DNA of 64,000 nt from Panicum virgatum. Its lineage: Eukaryota > Streptophyta > Magnoliopsida > Poales > Poaceae. Each line of letters starts with the position of its first letter. Position 1 is the stretch's first letter. Location of the stretch: assembly GCF_016808335.1 (NCBI RefSeq), contig NC_053153.1, positions 13,651,033-13,715,032 of the forward strand. The letters are read 5' to 3'. The notes under the pieces are model-generated. The model was given only the letters and a program-made list of their open reading frames with translations, was not told the origin of the DNA and ran no database searches. Of this stretch, positions 36,232 to 46,919 are shown piece after piece. The position numbers were made by a program, and so were the translations under genes.

Positions 36232-39141
36232 CTACTTGCTGTCGAGGGTGGCGCTGATCTGCAATGCCTTGTCGTCGTGTTGGCTCGGGTCAAGGGGCAC
36301 CTTCTTGATGCCCTCGGCGGGTTCGAAGCTCCCGGCGTGTCGGTGCGTGGAATCCAAGGCCTCGCTTGCCATTTTGTTGAGGGTGGCTGCGAGGGCCTCA
36401 TCCTCCGCTTGAGCTTCCGCGCGCTCAACGCACTCGACGTCGCACTCATAGGCGTGCTCGAACGAAGAGCCGATGGTAATGACGCCCTTTGGACCCGGCA
36501 TCTTGAGCTTGAGGTAGGTGTAGTTGGGGACGGCCATGAACTTGGCGTAGCAAGGCCGACCAAGGATGGCATGATAGGATCCTCGAAACCCCACCACCTC
36601 GAAAGTGAGTACCTCCTTGCGGAAGTTGGCTGCTGTGCCGAAGCATACAGGCAGATCGATCTGGCCGAGGGGTTGGACTCGCTTCCCCGGCGCAACACCG
36701 TGAAATGGCGACTTGCTGGGGCGAAGCTTGTCCAATCCGATCCCCATGAGCTCCAAGGTGTGGGCATACATGATGTTCAGGCTGCTGCCTCTGTCCATGA
36801 GCACCTTGGAGAAGCGAGTGTTGCCGACGATGGGGTCGACAACGAGCGGATACCGTCCCGGATGTGGGACGTAGTCAGGGTGGTCCTCGCGGCCAAAGGT
36901 GATGGTATCCTTCGACCAATCGAGGTAGGATGGCGTGGCCTTGGTGACGGAGAAAACTTCTCGGCGCTCACGCTTGCGCTGCCGAGAAGTCATGTTCGTC
37001 GTTGCTCCTCCAAAGATGAAGAAGGCGTTCTCCACTGGGGGGAACTCGTCATCTCCATCTTTGTCGCCAGCATCCTTCTTCTTGTCTTCGTCGTGGTGCG
37101 CGACGCGGTTGTAGTATTTCTTGAGCATCTCGCACTGCTCGAGGGTATGATTGACCGAGCCCTTGTGGTAAGGGCACGGCTTCTTAAGCATGTCGTCGAA
37201 CTGGCCACCACCACCTCGAGGGGGGCCTCGATGTCCTTTGCGGTCCGGGGCGGCAGCGAAGGCCTCCTCGGAGTCCTCAGCATGCCCCGACCCGCGCTGG
37301 TTCGGCGGGATCGGCTTCTTTCCCCTCCTCCCCCGCTTCAATTTTTTGGCTGGAGCGTTGGGCTTGACGTTGCTGCCCTCCGCGGGCGCATCGTCCTTGC
37401 GCTTGCTCGATTTGTCGTCAAAGATGGCACCAACGGCCTCCTCGCCGGCGGCATAGTTGGTGGCAGCGTCGAACAACACATTGGTGTTGACGAGTCGGCT
37501 TCTCGCGAGCTCATGCACCAGGTTCCTACAGGTCGTACCCTCGAGGAAAGCGTTGATGACCTCGACGTGGGTGACGCTGGGGAGCTCGGTGCACTGCTTG
37601 GAGAAGCGTCGCACGTAGTCACGCAGGGACTCGCGGGGCTTCTGGCGACACCCTTTGAGGTCCCAGGAGTTCCCAGGGCGTACGTACGTGCCCTAGAAAT
37701 TGCCCACGAAGATATGGACCAAGTCGGCCCAGTTGTGGATCTGATCCGCAGGCAGGTGCTCGAGCCACGTTCGTGTGGCGTCAGCAAGATGAAGAGGAAG
37801 GTAGCGGATGATGACCGCGTCCTCCGTCGCACCGCCTAGCTGGCACGCTAGGCGGTAGTCATTGAGCCAGACTGCAGGATCAGTCTCGCCCTAGTATTTG
37901 ACGAGGGTGTTGGGTTGTCGAAAGCGCGGGGGAAACGATGCAGTTCGAATCTCCCGGCTGAACACCCGGGTGCCCGGAGGCTCCGGTGACTCACCCCTGT
38001 CGTGCTCGGGGGCGAAGCGTCCACCCCGTCGAGGGATGTACCTCCTGCCGTCGATGACGTTGCGGGCGTCGCCGGTGCCAGCATGCCCAAGAGTGTCACG
38101 GATTCGCTCCCTCACGGGAACTCTCCCGATGCGCTCGTGCGCCGAGGGCGCCTTCGCACCGGGCGCTATGGCTGCCTTGCCCTTCCCCGCCGGGGGTGTG
38201 TGCACAGAAACCTCGCGGTCCAGATGCGCAGTCCCATCAGGCTGCTCCGGGGCTTTCGAGCGTATACGAGACGCAGAACTCTCGGCCTGCTGCACGGCAG
38301 CTTGCTCGATGAGCTCCTATGCCTCGCGGCGCAGGTTGCGGCCCGAAGGCGTCGATGGCTCGGGCATGGCTTGAAGTAGGTAGGCCGCAGCGACGAGCTT
38401 TTCGCCAGCCGTCTTCAGTTCCGGAGATTTGTCGACGTTGTCGTCGGCTAGGATGCGCTCCCGGGCAACACGTCCCGCCGCCTGGGCGTGTGAACCACGC
38501 GCGGTACGCTGCTGCTCGAGTGCGGCGTGCAGTTCCTGGGTTTGTTGACGCTGCTCGTCGAGCTTGGCTTGAAGCTCATTGAGCTGTGCCAGCTGAGCTT
38601 GTCGCGCCGCCGAGCTTGACGAAGATGGGGCTGCAAGCGGCACCACCGGTGGGTTTGCCTGCGCGTCCGCCCCGCCGTCCCCGTGGTTGCTCGGGGCGTT
38701 GTCGTTTTGCTCGTCCGCGAGGTCCGCCATGAAGCACTCTCGGGAAGGATCGAAATCCCCCTCGCTGGAGTCTTCGGAGCAGGTGAGGCAGTAAGCCGTC
38801 GCCAGCTGGAACGTGCGGAGAGCATCGGGGTCGCGGACCCCGGAGTAGTCCTCGGCCTTCTCGGCCATAAAGTTGTCCATGAAGAAGTCGACGTCGTCGG
38901 CGATCGAGCTCGCCGTCTCGGGGTAGGATTCGTCAGGAGACGATGCGATGAGGCTGCGGATCGATAGAAGATGATGACCCGGCAGATCCTCATGCTCGAT
39001 GAAGTTAGCACTGGTTGATGAGGCGTGGGCGGCAGCGTTGCGCATCCCAAAGGGGAAGGGCGACGCCGAAGTCAAGCCCCCCTGGGAGGCACTAGTGCTG
39101 CAGCAGGTGACGATGTCGGCGCAGATGACGCCGAGGCACAT
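36232..39141 (-). pseudogene. gypsy gag and protease, interrupted
   Basis: One minus-strand frame is broken by TAG at 38317, 37891, 37693 and 36232. The N part is acidic, followed by a Gln-rich coiled-coil-like stretch (LNELQAKLDEQRQQTQELH). The gag core includes the segment around TWLEHLPADQIHNWADL and GTYVRPGNSWDLKGC. A CCHC-like region (CPYHKGSVNHTLEQC) and an aspartic protease with VLMDRGSSLNIMYA follow. The usual protease core is D-G-G-S, so D-R-G-S is a change. The true start codon is not certain. 39141 is only the first Met of the frame. Confidence 0.82.
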
Positions 39142-39492
39142 GATGACGAGGCGGTGGCCCCGCTAGTCGTGATGCTGAGCAGCGACAGGCTAGCCTCGAC
39201 CCACGTGGGGGAGTTGTGGCGCGCCGCGTGACGCCGCTCCACCCGTGCCTATCGCGAATGTTGGCCCAAGCGCCTGTTGCGCCGGGCTGGTGAAGTCGGG
39301 GTGACGGGGTTACGTCCGGGCGAGAGGAGCTGCATGAGGTAACCGTTGCCGGTTGCTCTGAACTCGAGACTCCCGAACGAGATCACGCGTCCTACTGGAA
39401 GCGGATCCGAAACGCCCATGGGGTATAGGTTGGATCTGCCCGCCATCCCTGGAGATCAAATGGGAAAAGAGAGAAAAATGTCACGCCGCGCT

Positions 39493-39510
39493 CCCCTACC
39501 TGGCGCGCCA
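39493..39510 (-). promoter_or_regulatory. primer binding site of gypsy element
   Basis: The minus strand reads TGGCGCGCCAGGTAGGGG, two bases inside the 5' LTR. It starts TGG as a tRNA 3'-CCA complement should. I do not assign the tRNA. Confidence 0.6.
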
Positions 39511-39512
39511 AC

Positions 39513-40899
39513 TGTCGGTGTCCCGACCCGGGGGGCCCGGATCCCAACTAGTAAATGCTGCGTGCTTCCTCATCCCAGATGATGATGCAAGAGGCAACAC
39601 AGTAATGCACGGTTTATCCTGGTTCCGGCCTCGGGGCCGTACGTCCAGCAAAGGGGGTGTACAAGGGCACTGTATTATCTTGCACCCGGAGTGCTTGTAG
39701 CAGGGGATACAAGCGAGGCGAGAGAGGGAGGGAAGCTCCCGAGTCTCTGCTGGAAGTGGAGTCGGCTGAGATAAGTGCTCAGTAGTCCCTGAACGTCCTC
39801 TTGGAAGAGAGAAGCCAGAGAGCGAGAGACCAACCACGCTAAAGGAAGCCCACCTCCTCCTTTTATAGTTATAAGGAGGGGCGGTGTACATGAGTGGGAG
39901 CATGGAAGTCGTCGTTTTCCCCTTAATCGCGGGGGTACAGTGGTCGGACACTGTAGGAAGTATACTGTGGGAAGGCGGCGGGCGTCGCAGTCGTCCTGGA
40001 TATCGTCCTTAGTCCTGCGGAGATCGTGCCAGTCGTCCTACCAGCCCCTGCAGGCGGCGTAGTCATTGCTGACGTATGGTCTTCTATATACCGCGCGGTG
40101 GCATTCGGTAGGCCCTACGGATTAGGGTCCTGGATGTACCAGCGGTAGTGGTGGCGTGCAACAGCCCCGGACCCCCTGGTCGGAGTGCGAGCGTGCACAC
40201 TAGAGGGTCCGGGGGACACGTGGAGGTCCTGAACCCCTAAAAGGGGGGAAGGTCCAGGACTCCGTCCATTTCGTGCTGGGCGACCCTCCCGGAAAGACAC
40301 GTGACGTCGCCGGACCCCTTCCCCAGTGGGAGGGAAATCCGGATGGTCGGTGTCAGCAGAACAGTAACGGGAGCAGTGCCGAGGCTGTCTTGTACCGCGT
40401 CGCAGGTCCCAAGGTGCTGCTACAGCATCCGGGATGGCGGAATGGTGACCGGAGTCAGCGGATGGGACCCCGGTCACATCTACTGTGGGAGTGGCGGCCT
40501 GACGCCGCCTGTCCTTTGAGCCGTGGCGGAGTGGTTGGCTTTTAATGCCCTCGTACGGTGGACGGTTGGGCGGCGGGGTTTGTTTGTCCCTAGTGCCGAG
40601 GGGTGGCCTCGAGCGAGGCGGAGATGAGTTACCTGCTCGAGGGCAGATCCGCTGCCCTCGAGCGAGGCGGAGATTGCCCAACGGGCCCGAGAGGGACCCT
40701 CGAATGAGGCGGAGATCGTCCCGCGGGTTCGAGGGGGGTGTGAATGGGCCGCACGCCGGGCTTCTTTGAGTCCTTTCCCTTCTTCCGAATGGGAAGCAGG
40801 CCGTGGTCCTTTGTGGGCCCAGTCGCTCTAACAGGTGTTTGCGTTTTTAAAGCGGTCTTAGTACCCCGATTAGTGTGTCCCTAATCGTGGTACCCGACA
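39513..40899 (-). repeat. 5' LTR of gypsy element
   Basis: 1387 bp with a TATA box on the minus strand (CTATAAAAGG) at 39868-39859. It is followed outward by the CACTT duplication and GC-rich hAT sequence. Confidence 0.92.
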
Positions 40900-40904
40900 C
40901 ACTT

Positions 40905-41604
40905 GCGCACGCCGCGCCGGCGCAGTGCGGGTCCCGGATATCCACCGCCCACTTGCCCCCACGGCAGCCGCCGCACGCCACGATACTTGCTCACCCTCAT
41001 CCTCCTCCTCCGCTTGCCCACGCCTCCGGTGATGACGCAGCTCGCGGAGCACTCTCCCCCATCCTTGTTGTCGCTGCTCAACCCAGTCTCCGCCGCGGCG
41101 AGGAGCTCGGACCTGCCGGCACAGTGGCGCACCCGTCCACCGTCCGCGCCGCACCCGGCGCACGCCACAGCAAGAGCCGGAGCCGGAGCCGGAGCAGACA
41201 CGGCCGACGGCGCCACCTCCGCGGCCGGAAGCGGAACCCTTCCCGCCGCCGTCCAGCCCCTCGCAGCCCCACCCCCTGCCCTGCTTCCCCTCCCGCCACG
41301 GCTCCGTCTGCTGCCTCGCGCTGTGCGCTCGCCGCACTGCCGGTCTAATTCATGGAGGGGGAGGCGGAAGAACAAGGGGGCGGCAGCGGCGGCGACCCGC
41401 ATCAGCGACCGCGGCGGCCGGCCTCGTCTGCGCCACGGTGCGCAGGAGGTGGCGGTGGGCTGCGGGCGTGCCGAGCTTGGACGGGTCGGGCGGTGAGATG
41501 GGCACAGCGACGAGCCCCGCGCGATGGCACGCGAAGATGAGCTTGACGAGGCGGTGGCCCGGCGAGTCTGCCCCACCTAAAATTTTTGGCGAGCTTTGCC
41601 ACTG
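40905..41604. other. GC-rich right arm of hAT element
   Basis: About 700 bp of very GC-rich sequence with overlapping open frames on both strands (the longest is 231 codons, minus, 41576-40881). The frames are Arg/Ala/Pro/Ser-rich, as expected by chance from base composition, and the longest runs into the gypsy LTR. The sequence may be captured host DNA, but no domain is visible. Confidence 0.5.
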
Positions 41605-41741
41605 CATATAGGCCTCAAGTCTTCTCTAACGAGGTCGTACGTGTCTGCTAGTTTTAAGCTACTACATGTCATCAATTATATATCATATGTGGAGGAAAGG
41701 AAGAGAAGAGAGAGAATAATATAGCTCTTCTTTAAGAGAGA

Positions 41742-43548
41742 CACTACTACATAACAGGCCTTTGTTCCAGGCAATTTGTCATGACTGTCTTTGGGCCCGG
41801 GACAATAGATGGCTTTTATCCCGAGTCCAACGACTAGCCGGGCCAGCGGGGGCCTTTTGTCCCGGTTGGAGGCACCAGCACTACATGTGTGCGATGGTCG
41901 ATTGCATCTTCATGCAGGGCGCAAAGATTAAAGATGACGATTTCTTACGGGGGGAGGCCATTATATGAATAAACTGGGACGAAGTTTACCAACTATTCCA
42001 TCAGGAGGACCTCGACATCTCTATGGTCGTCTTGTGGGTTCTGTAAGTATTTTACTCTCTTTACGTATTGTTTTGCATGATCTCAACATACTGATTCCTT
42101 GATTTATTTGGCATCATGTAGAATGGAGATACAAACTTGCAGGAGAAAGGGATACTCTCACCTCGACTTCATCGACCCAATTACTTGTAATTGGAGGCTT
42201 CTACGTGACAATTCCGATGAGATATTCCAAAACTTGTTCAAGTACATAAGTGTTCATCACAACAAGCAAATGATATTATTTCCTTACAACTTTGCATGAG
42301 TGATTCCTTCTGTTTAACTCTTTCTATTCTGTATCATCGAATTATTTAAACCTTAACTATTCCATATAATCTTGCAATCAACACTGGGTCATAATGCTCA
42401 TACTTGTTGACATTAGCATGATGGTGGTTATGGACTCATTAAGGAGACCTCCAGAACAATACAATGATCTTCTTAACATGATGAAAAAGTAATTCTACCA
42501 CTACTCCGTCGATGACCGATACTTTGAATCACTTTGTTACTTGACTATAATTGTTCTAATCATGCACAGGGTTTGGAAACAAGTCGCTAAAAATCATCCA
42601 GGCAAATTGGACAAGGAATTGAAGATCAAGACAGATTTTGTGATACGCACTTGGATGATTTGTTGCACGTTTCATTAGTTTTATTATATATTCATGTAAA
42701 TACCTGATAATTTCTTCTCTCTTAAAGTGTATGAGGCAGAAACTAGGCACTAATTTATGCGCATACTATGTATGCGAGAACATCCACGGTCTGGTAGGTC
42801 CTCCAAGAGCCTTGGCAGATTTAGAGGAGGAAGTAAGTAAAAAAATTATTAATGTTTGAACTTGTATTTTAATTAGTTGAAATTAATTATCCCCCTTTTC
42901 CATAGGTCGAGGAGATGCGCGATAAACTCATACCAGAGGAAAAGATTATGGCGATTCAAGAACAATTGTCCAGATTTATTGTTGAGCAAGTCCTCGATCC
43001 AAAAGGCGAATTCTACTATGATGGACAATCTCACATTGACAATCGCAGCAAATATGATAATATACGCGTATATATATAATTAAGAATGAATATATCTATG
43101 TAAATATATATGTGTGTGTATGTATTATATTTCTATTTATGAGTATGTATGTATTATATATTTAAGCCCTCCAATAATATATATGTGTATATATATGTTT
43201 ATATATGGAAACTATCTAGGACAAATATTATATAAGTAACTATATATATGTATATATTAATGGAGATCTTACACACTGAATTCCAATACATAAGTTTAAT
43301 TGAAATACAAAAGTATAATTGAAATAGAAAAAAAATTGAGAAAAGAGAAACAGGAAAAAAATGGACCTTTTGTCCCGGTTGGCCAGGCACGTGGCGCTGG
43401 CAGCCCCTTTTGTCTCGGTTGGTGTTACTAACCGGGACAAAAGGGTGTTTTTTGTCTTGGTTGCCAGACCCGGCCTGGCATTCCCGGTTAGGAAAGCGGG
43501 ACAAAAAGGGTTTCCCAACCGGGACAATATTGATGTTCTGTACTAGTG
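41742..43548 (+). mobile_element. CACTA element, TSD AGA, TTTGTCCCGG family, with Ulp1 protease remnant
   Basis: It starts CACTACTACATAACAGG, ends CTGTACTAGTG and is flanked by AGA (41739-41741 and 43549-43551). Its subterminal TTTTGTCCCGGTTGG words match the element at 14447-15056, so they belong to one family. At 1807 bp it keeps part of the coding region of a larger relative. Confidence 0.87.
41920..43065 (+). pseudogene. Ulp1/SENP-like C48 cysteine protease of CACTA element, decayed
   Basis: Separate exons on the plus strand give FLRGEAII...NWDEVYQLFHQEDLDISM (about 41940-42040), then GYSHLDFIDPITCNWRLL...MILFPYNFA (about 42120-42298). HWVIMLILV with the likely catalytic His (codon 42381-42383) and VMDSLRR with the likely Asp (42433-42435) follow. 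GTNLCAYYVCENIHG with the likely catalytic Cys (42758-42760) is last, then a Glu-rich tail. Such C48 domains are common in grass CACTA elements. The first segment has an in-frame TGA (at 41966-41968) and the N-terminal part of the family protein is missing. Residue assignment is by analogy with Ulp1. Confidence 0.72.
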
Positions 43549-44484
43549 AGAGTCGATTGTAAGCGCACTCCCCATACTTTTACAGCCATGTATTTATCAA
43601 CTTCAATCATCTTTTTTTTCAATTTTAGGAAAACATTAATCTTGAGTAGTTTGCTAGCTAAAGTTTGATGGTTGGGGTTTTTTTGGGGAAGAGGACTTTT
43701 TGTACAATTTATTAGATAAGAGACAATAACATAGCAACATGAGTTGGCAGCGGCCTTAAAGCTAGAATAATGTAGCTCTAAACCATTGAAGATGCCCATA
43801 TTGCTAGCAAAGTCTTTTGTGTAGGCTTTCGGTGGTCTGCAAATAGCTTTTTGTCGTCACAATGTGTAAGAATCCCAAGGCGCATGTCCTTTTTCCTATT
43901 TGGAATATGAAACTAATAATTGTTTCTTATGGAGTAGTACTCCTAGGCTTTATAGATAGCAACGCCAAATAAAGCAGCAGAGACAAATAATAATAACATA
44001 ATGAAAAAGCTAGCACATAGAGCAAGCTAGATAGCCCCCCAAACAGTACACACTATATAGTCTCCATTGTCTTTTACACCGATCAGTGCCACCATGTGGA
44101 CCACTTGGAATTGTTCAATTTAGAAAGACTAGCTACTTATGTTAGTACTTTATTTCCCTTAGATAGAATAGGGATTCCAATTTTTCTTTAGAACCCTGGC
44201 ATTAACCATGTGGATTGGTACAAACCGCCGCAGCGGTCACAGTTGTTTCCACCGTCGGTTTCAGCGGCCACTACACCCATCTATTTACAAATCGGTAGTG
44301 AATGATCATAGTCCATTTGCAAAGTTATTTTCTATGGTAGTGAACAAAGAGGCAGAAGCCTAAACATAGCTAAATTTATTAAAAGGTGAAGAAATCTAAA
44401 CAAATGACATATATCTTCTTAATTTTGCTTATATGCATGAGGAGTTGGGAACATCACGGTTATTTGTTTCTACGCGAAAATTAA
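43549..44484. other. intergenic, no gene seen
   Basis: AT-rich unique-looking sequence without a supported gene or transposon end. Confidence 0.5.
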
Positions 44485-46838
44485 CACTACTCTAGCACCC
44501 CATCACCGTCAATTCAAAAGCTATCACCACCGGTTTTTGGGGCTGTTAGATTCAACTCAATTGGATTCAACTCAATGCTGATGGGAGCTAGGGACCATCA
44601 CCAATAGATCTCAAACCGGCAATGCTGGCTGTGGAGAAAAACAAAAAGAAAAGAAAAATAGCCAATTGCGAGGCGGTTCCTGCCACACACCGCCTCCACA
44701 CCTCGCCCGCGCATCTCAGTCGCGGTCGTGTAGCCCTGCAACGCTCCACACCTCCCCGGCCGCTCACACTGTGCCGCCCATCCCTGTCCGCTCGCGCTGT
44801 GCCGGCCCATCCCGCTCGCGCTTGTGGGGAAAGGAGGGGAGGGGATGGGAGGAGGCGAGGTTGGGAGGAGAGGGGAGGGTGGCCATGGCCCCTCGCGTTG
44901 TTGCCGTGGCTGCGTGGCCCCTCGCCTCAATGGGGGGAGGGAGGGGTCGGCACGTGGATCCACGCCGGCCGTTGGGGAGAGGAGGGAGGGGACGGGAGGG
45001 GATGAGGGAGGCGCCAGGGAGAGGGAGGGAGGTATCCACCGGGCGGCAGGGTCGCAAGGATAGGAGGGAGGTGAGGGGCAGTGGGGAGAGAGAACTCGCC
45101 AGCAAGCAGACGGATGAGGGAGATAAGTATAGTGGAGAGAGAGAACTCACCAGCCGATGTAAAACAAACCGGTGGTGATATAGTGCCCTATCACCGCATA
45201 TTATCACCACTGGTTCGTATTACGATTCGGTGGTGATGCCCGTTATAACCATCGTCTGTAGCGAAAATGGCCTCTCATGCCATATTTCAATATAATGTTT
45301 TGGCGATTGATGACACACGCAACACTTGAACTAATGTGTTTGCTTAGATGATATACTCAGGCTTTTAGGTTCAAGTGATGACAAAGAGAAGAGAGGCGAA
45401 GCTAGGCCCGAAGGGCCGCCCCTACGGGGGTTCCGCTGAACCGACGCCAAATCAAGTCACCGGTTGAACCGACGCCAAGCAAATTACACACGTCGGTGCA
45501 TTGACTTGAGCACGTCTGGGAGTTTTAGTATCACCGGATGAACCGACGTAAGGCAAAATGTACTCATCGGTGCAATGACAGAGATGGCCTGCGGGCTAGG
45601 GTTTGGCACCGGATGAACCGACGATAGGAAGTTTGAATACGTCGGTGCAATGGCAGAAGCAGACCAAGGAAAATGCATACATCGGATGAACCGATGATGC
45701 ACCGGTTAATGGCGTCGGTGCAGTTGTCCAGAGAGTTTGTTTTTCAAGGATCAGAGGACAGTTGCACTCACCGGTTAAACCGACGCTAACATTACATACA
45801 CCGGTCGATTGCGTCGGTTGATTGCCCGTACACGTAACGGCTAGTTTTCAGTGGGCAGTTTAGTATCACCGGTTAAACCGACGATGGCAATTTGGGGAGC
45901 ATCGGATTAACCGGTGTTAAGCACATTTCTGGCAGCTTTTCTCCAACGGCTATATTTGCTTGTGCTGCCTATATATACCCCCAAGGCCGCACCATTTGAG
46001 TGTGCTGGAGTTCAAAGAAGTATACTAGAGCTAAAGATCATCTCCAACCACCATAGAGCTTCATTGTACATCATATAGGCTTAAGCACACTTGTTAGAGT
46101 GCTTAGTGCTTGATTAGGGATTAGTTCTTGCGAGAGCTCCCTTGAGAGAAGTCTTGCTGCGGCAAGCAAACACTTGTACTCGTCGTGTGACCCTCCGACT
46201 TGGTGTGGAGTGGCAACGACACTTTGTGCGGGGAAGGAGGCCCCTACTTGGTGTTAAAGCTCCAAGATAGTGAAGACGGTGCCGTGGTGACGCTTCGAGA
46301 TAGACGGTGGCGGTGACCTCGTCTTTGTGACTTGGTGTCACTTAGCCTTTGCTTGTCGGGAGCCTTGGAGGCGTGGCAAGACGGTGATCAAGCGAAGAGA
46401 CTCGGTATCACACTTGTTCTTTGTGAGCAAGTGGCCGTGGACGTAGGGAGGGACTTTGGTGTCCTAACCGAACCACGTTAAATCGTGTGTCTTGGTGTCT
46501 TCACGGGAGTTTGCATATCCTCTCCCTTACCGCTTTACTTACCGCATTACGTTTCCGCATTTACTCTTTCTTGCTTACCTTTACTTTCCTAGTTAGTTTG
46601 ATTAGGATTGACTATAGGTTGCAAGTCTTTTGGGGTAAGTAGAGGGTAGCATAGATAAACCTTAGTCATAACTAGCATGTGTAGGACGTGTTAGGTTTAT
46701 CTTATGCAATTAGATTGAGCCCTAGGATAGAAAAGCGATTAGCGACCCTATTCACCCCCTCCCCCTCTAGGGTCGGACACCCCGGTGATCCTTACATCGT
46801 CGCTTGTTCATATTGCAATAACCTGATCTATAGTAGTG
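44485..46838. mobile_element. CACTA element (TSD TAA) containing a solo LTR
   Basis: It starts CACTACTCTAGC, ends GATCTATAGTAGTG and is flanked by TAA (44482-44484 and 46839-46841). Inverted subterminal words CTATCACCACCGG (about 44520) and CCGGTGGTGATA (about 45170) occur. Minus the nested LTR it is about 0.8 kb. The 44660-45110 part is GC-rich and non-coding as far as I can see. TAA also suits PIF/Harbinger, but the CACTA termini favour CACTA. Confidence 0.78.
45257..46796 (+). repeat. solo LTR of a SIRE-type copia element, TSD TCGTC
   Basis: It starts TGTAGCGAAAATGG, ends GTGATCCTTACA and has exact 5-bp duplications TCGTC (45252-45256 and 46797-46801). A TATA box (TATATATA) lies at 45970. 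Near the 3' end ATTCACCCCC...CTCTAGGGTC resembles the matching part of the LTR at 3556-5577, which sets the plus orientation. No internal retrotransposon sequence adjoins it, as after LTR-LTR recombination. ACCGGT-type motifs fill 45430-45930. Confidence 0.8.
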
Positions 46839-46919
46839 TAAACTCCTGCATTCCATCCACGTGACGGTTCTAACGAACTGTTAGAGAAGACTTAAGCTAC
46901 TCCCTTAAGCTAGCTGTTA

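Larger units (their letters stand above)
29731..40899 (-). mobile_element. full-length Tat-lineage Ty3/gypsy retrotransposon, TSD CACTT
   Basis: Two LTRs (29731-31166 and 39513-40899) start TGTCGGTGTCCC and end GTACCCGACA. The target duplication CACTT is exact (29726-29730 and 40900-40904). Coding runs on the minus strand: gag-protease 39141-36232, then RT, RNase H, an extra RNase H and integrase. The order RT before integrase is gypsy. The extra RNase H after RT and the PPT CCTCGGGGGCTAC point to the Tat (Retand/Grande-like) lineage. The LTRs show 10 mismatches in the first ~300 bp by eye, so the insertion is moderately young. Confidence 0.93.
29650..41604. mobile_element. hAT-type element (TSD CATATAGG) split by a gypsy insertion
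   Basis: The ends are CAGAGGCGAAG... and, inverted, CAGTGGCAAAGC.... Exact 8-bp duplications CATATAGG flank them (29642-29649 and 41605-41612). Further inward both arms share GGTGGGGCAG. Removing the nested gypsy element leaves about 780 bp, GC-rich, without a transposase, so it is non-autonomous. Confidence 0.8.

Noticed and set aside
36277..37839. 520-codon open frame on the plus strand
   Set aside because: It is the antisense of the gypsy gag-protease frame, and its length comes from GC-rich codon composition. No domain is seen.
20540..39141. Reverse-transcriptase-bearing sequences, considered as integrated pararetrovirus
   Set aside because: Paired LTRs, PBS, PPT, integrase domains and target duplications identify LTR retrotransposons.
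40881..41576. 231-codon minus-strand frame considered as a host gene
   Set aside because: It crosses the hAT/gypsy junction at 40899, so it cannot be an original gene, and it has no domain.
45296..46796. Solo LTR start at TGTTTTGGCG
   Set aside because: The flanks then give no duplication (TATAA against TCGTC). Starting at 45257 gives an exact TCGTC pair.
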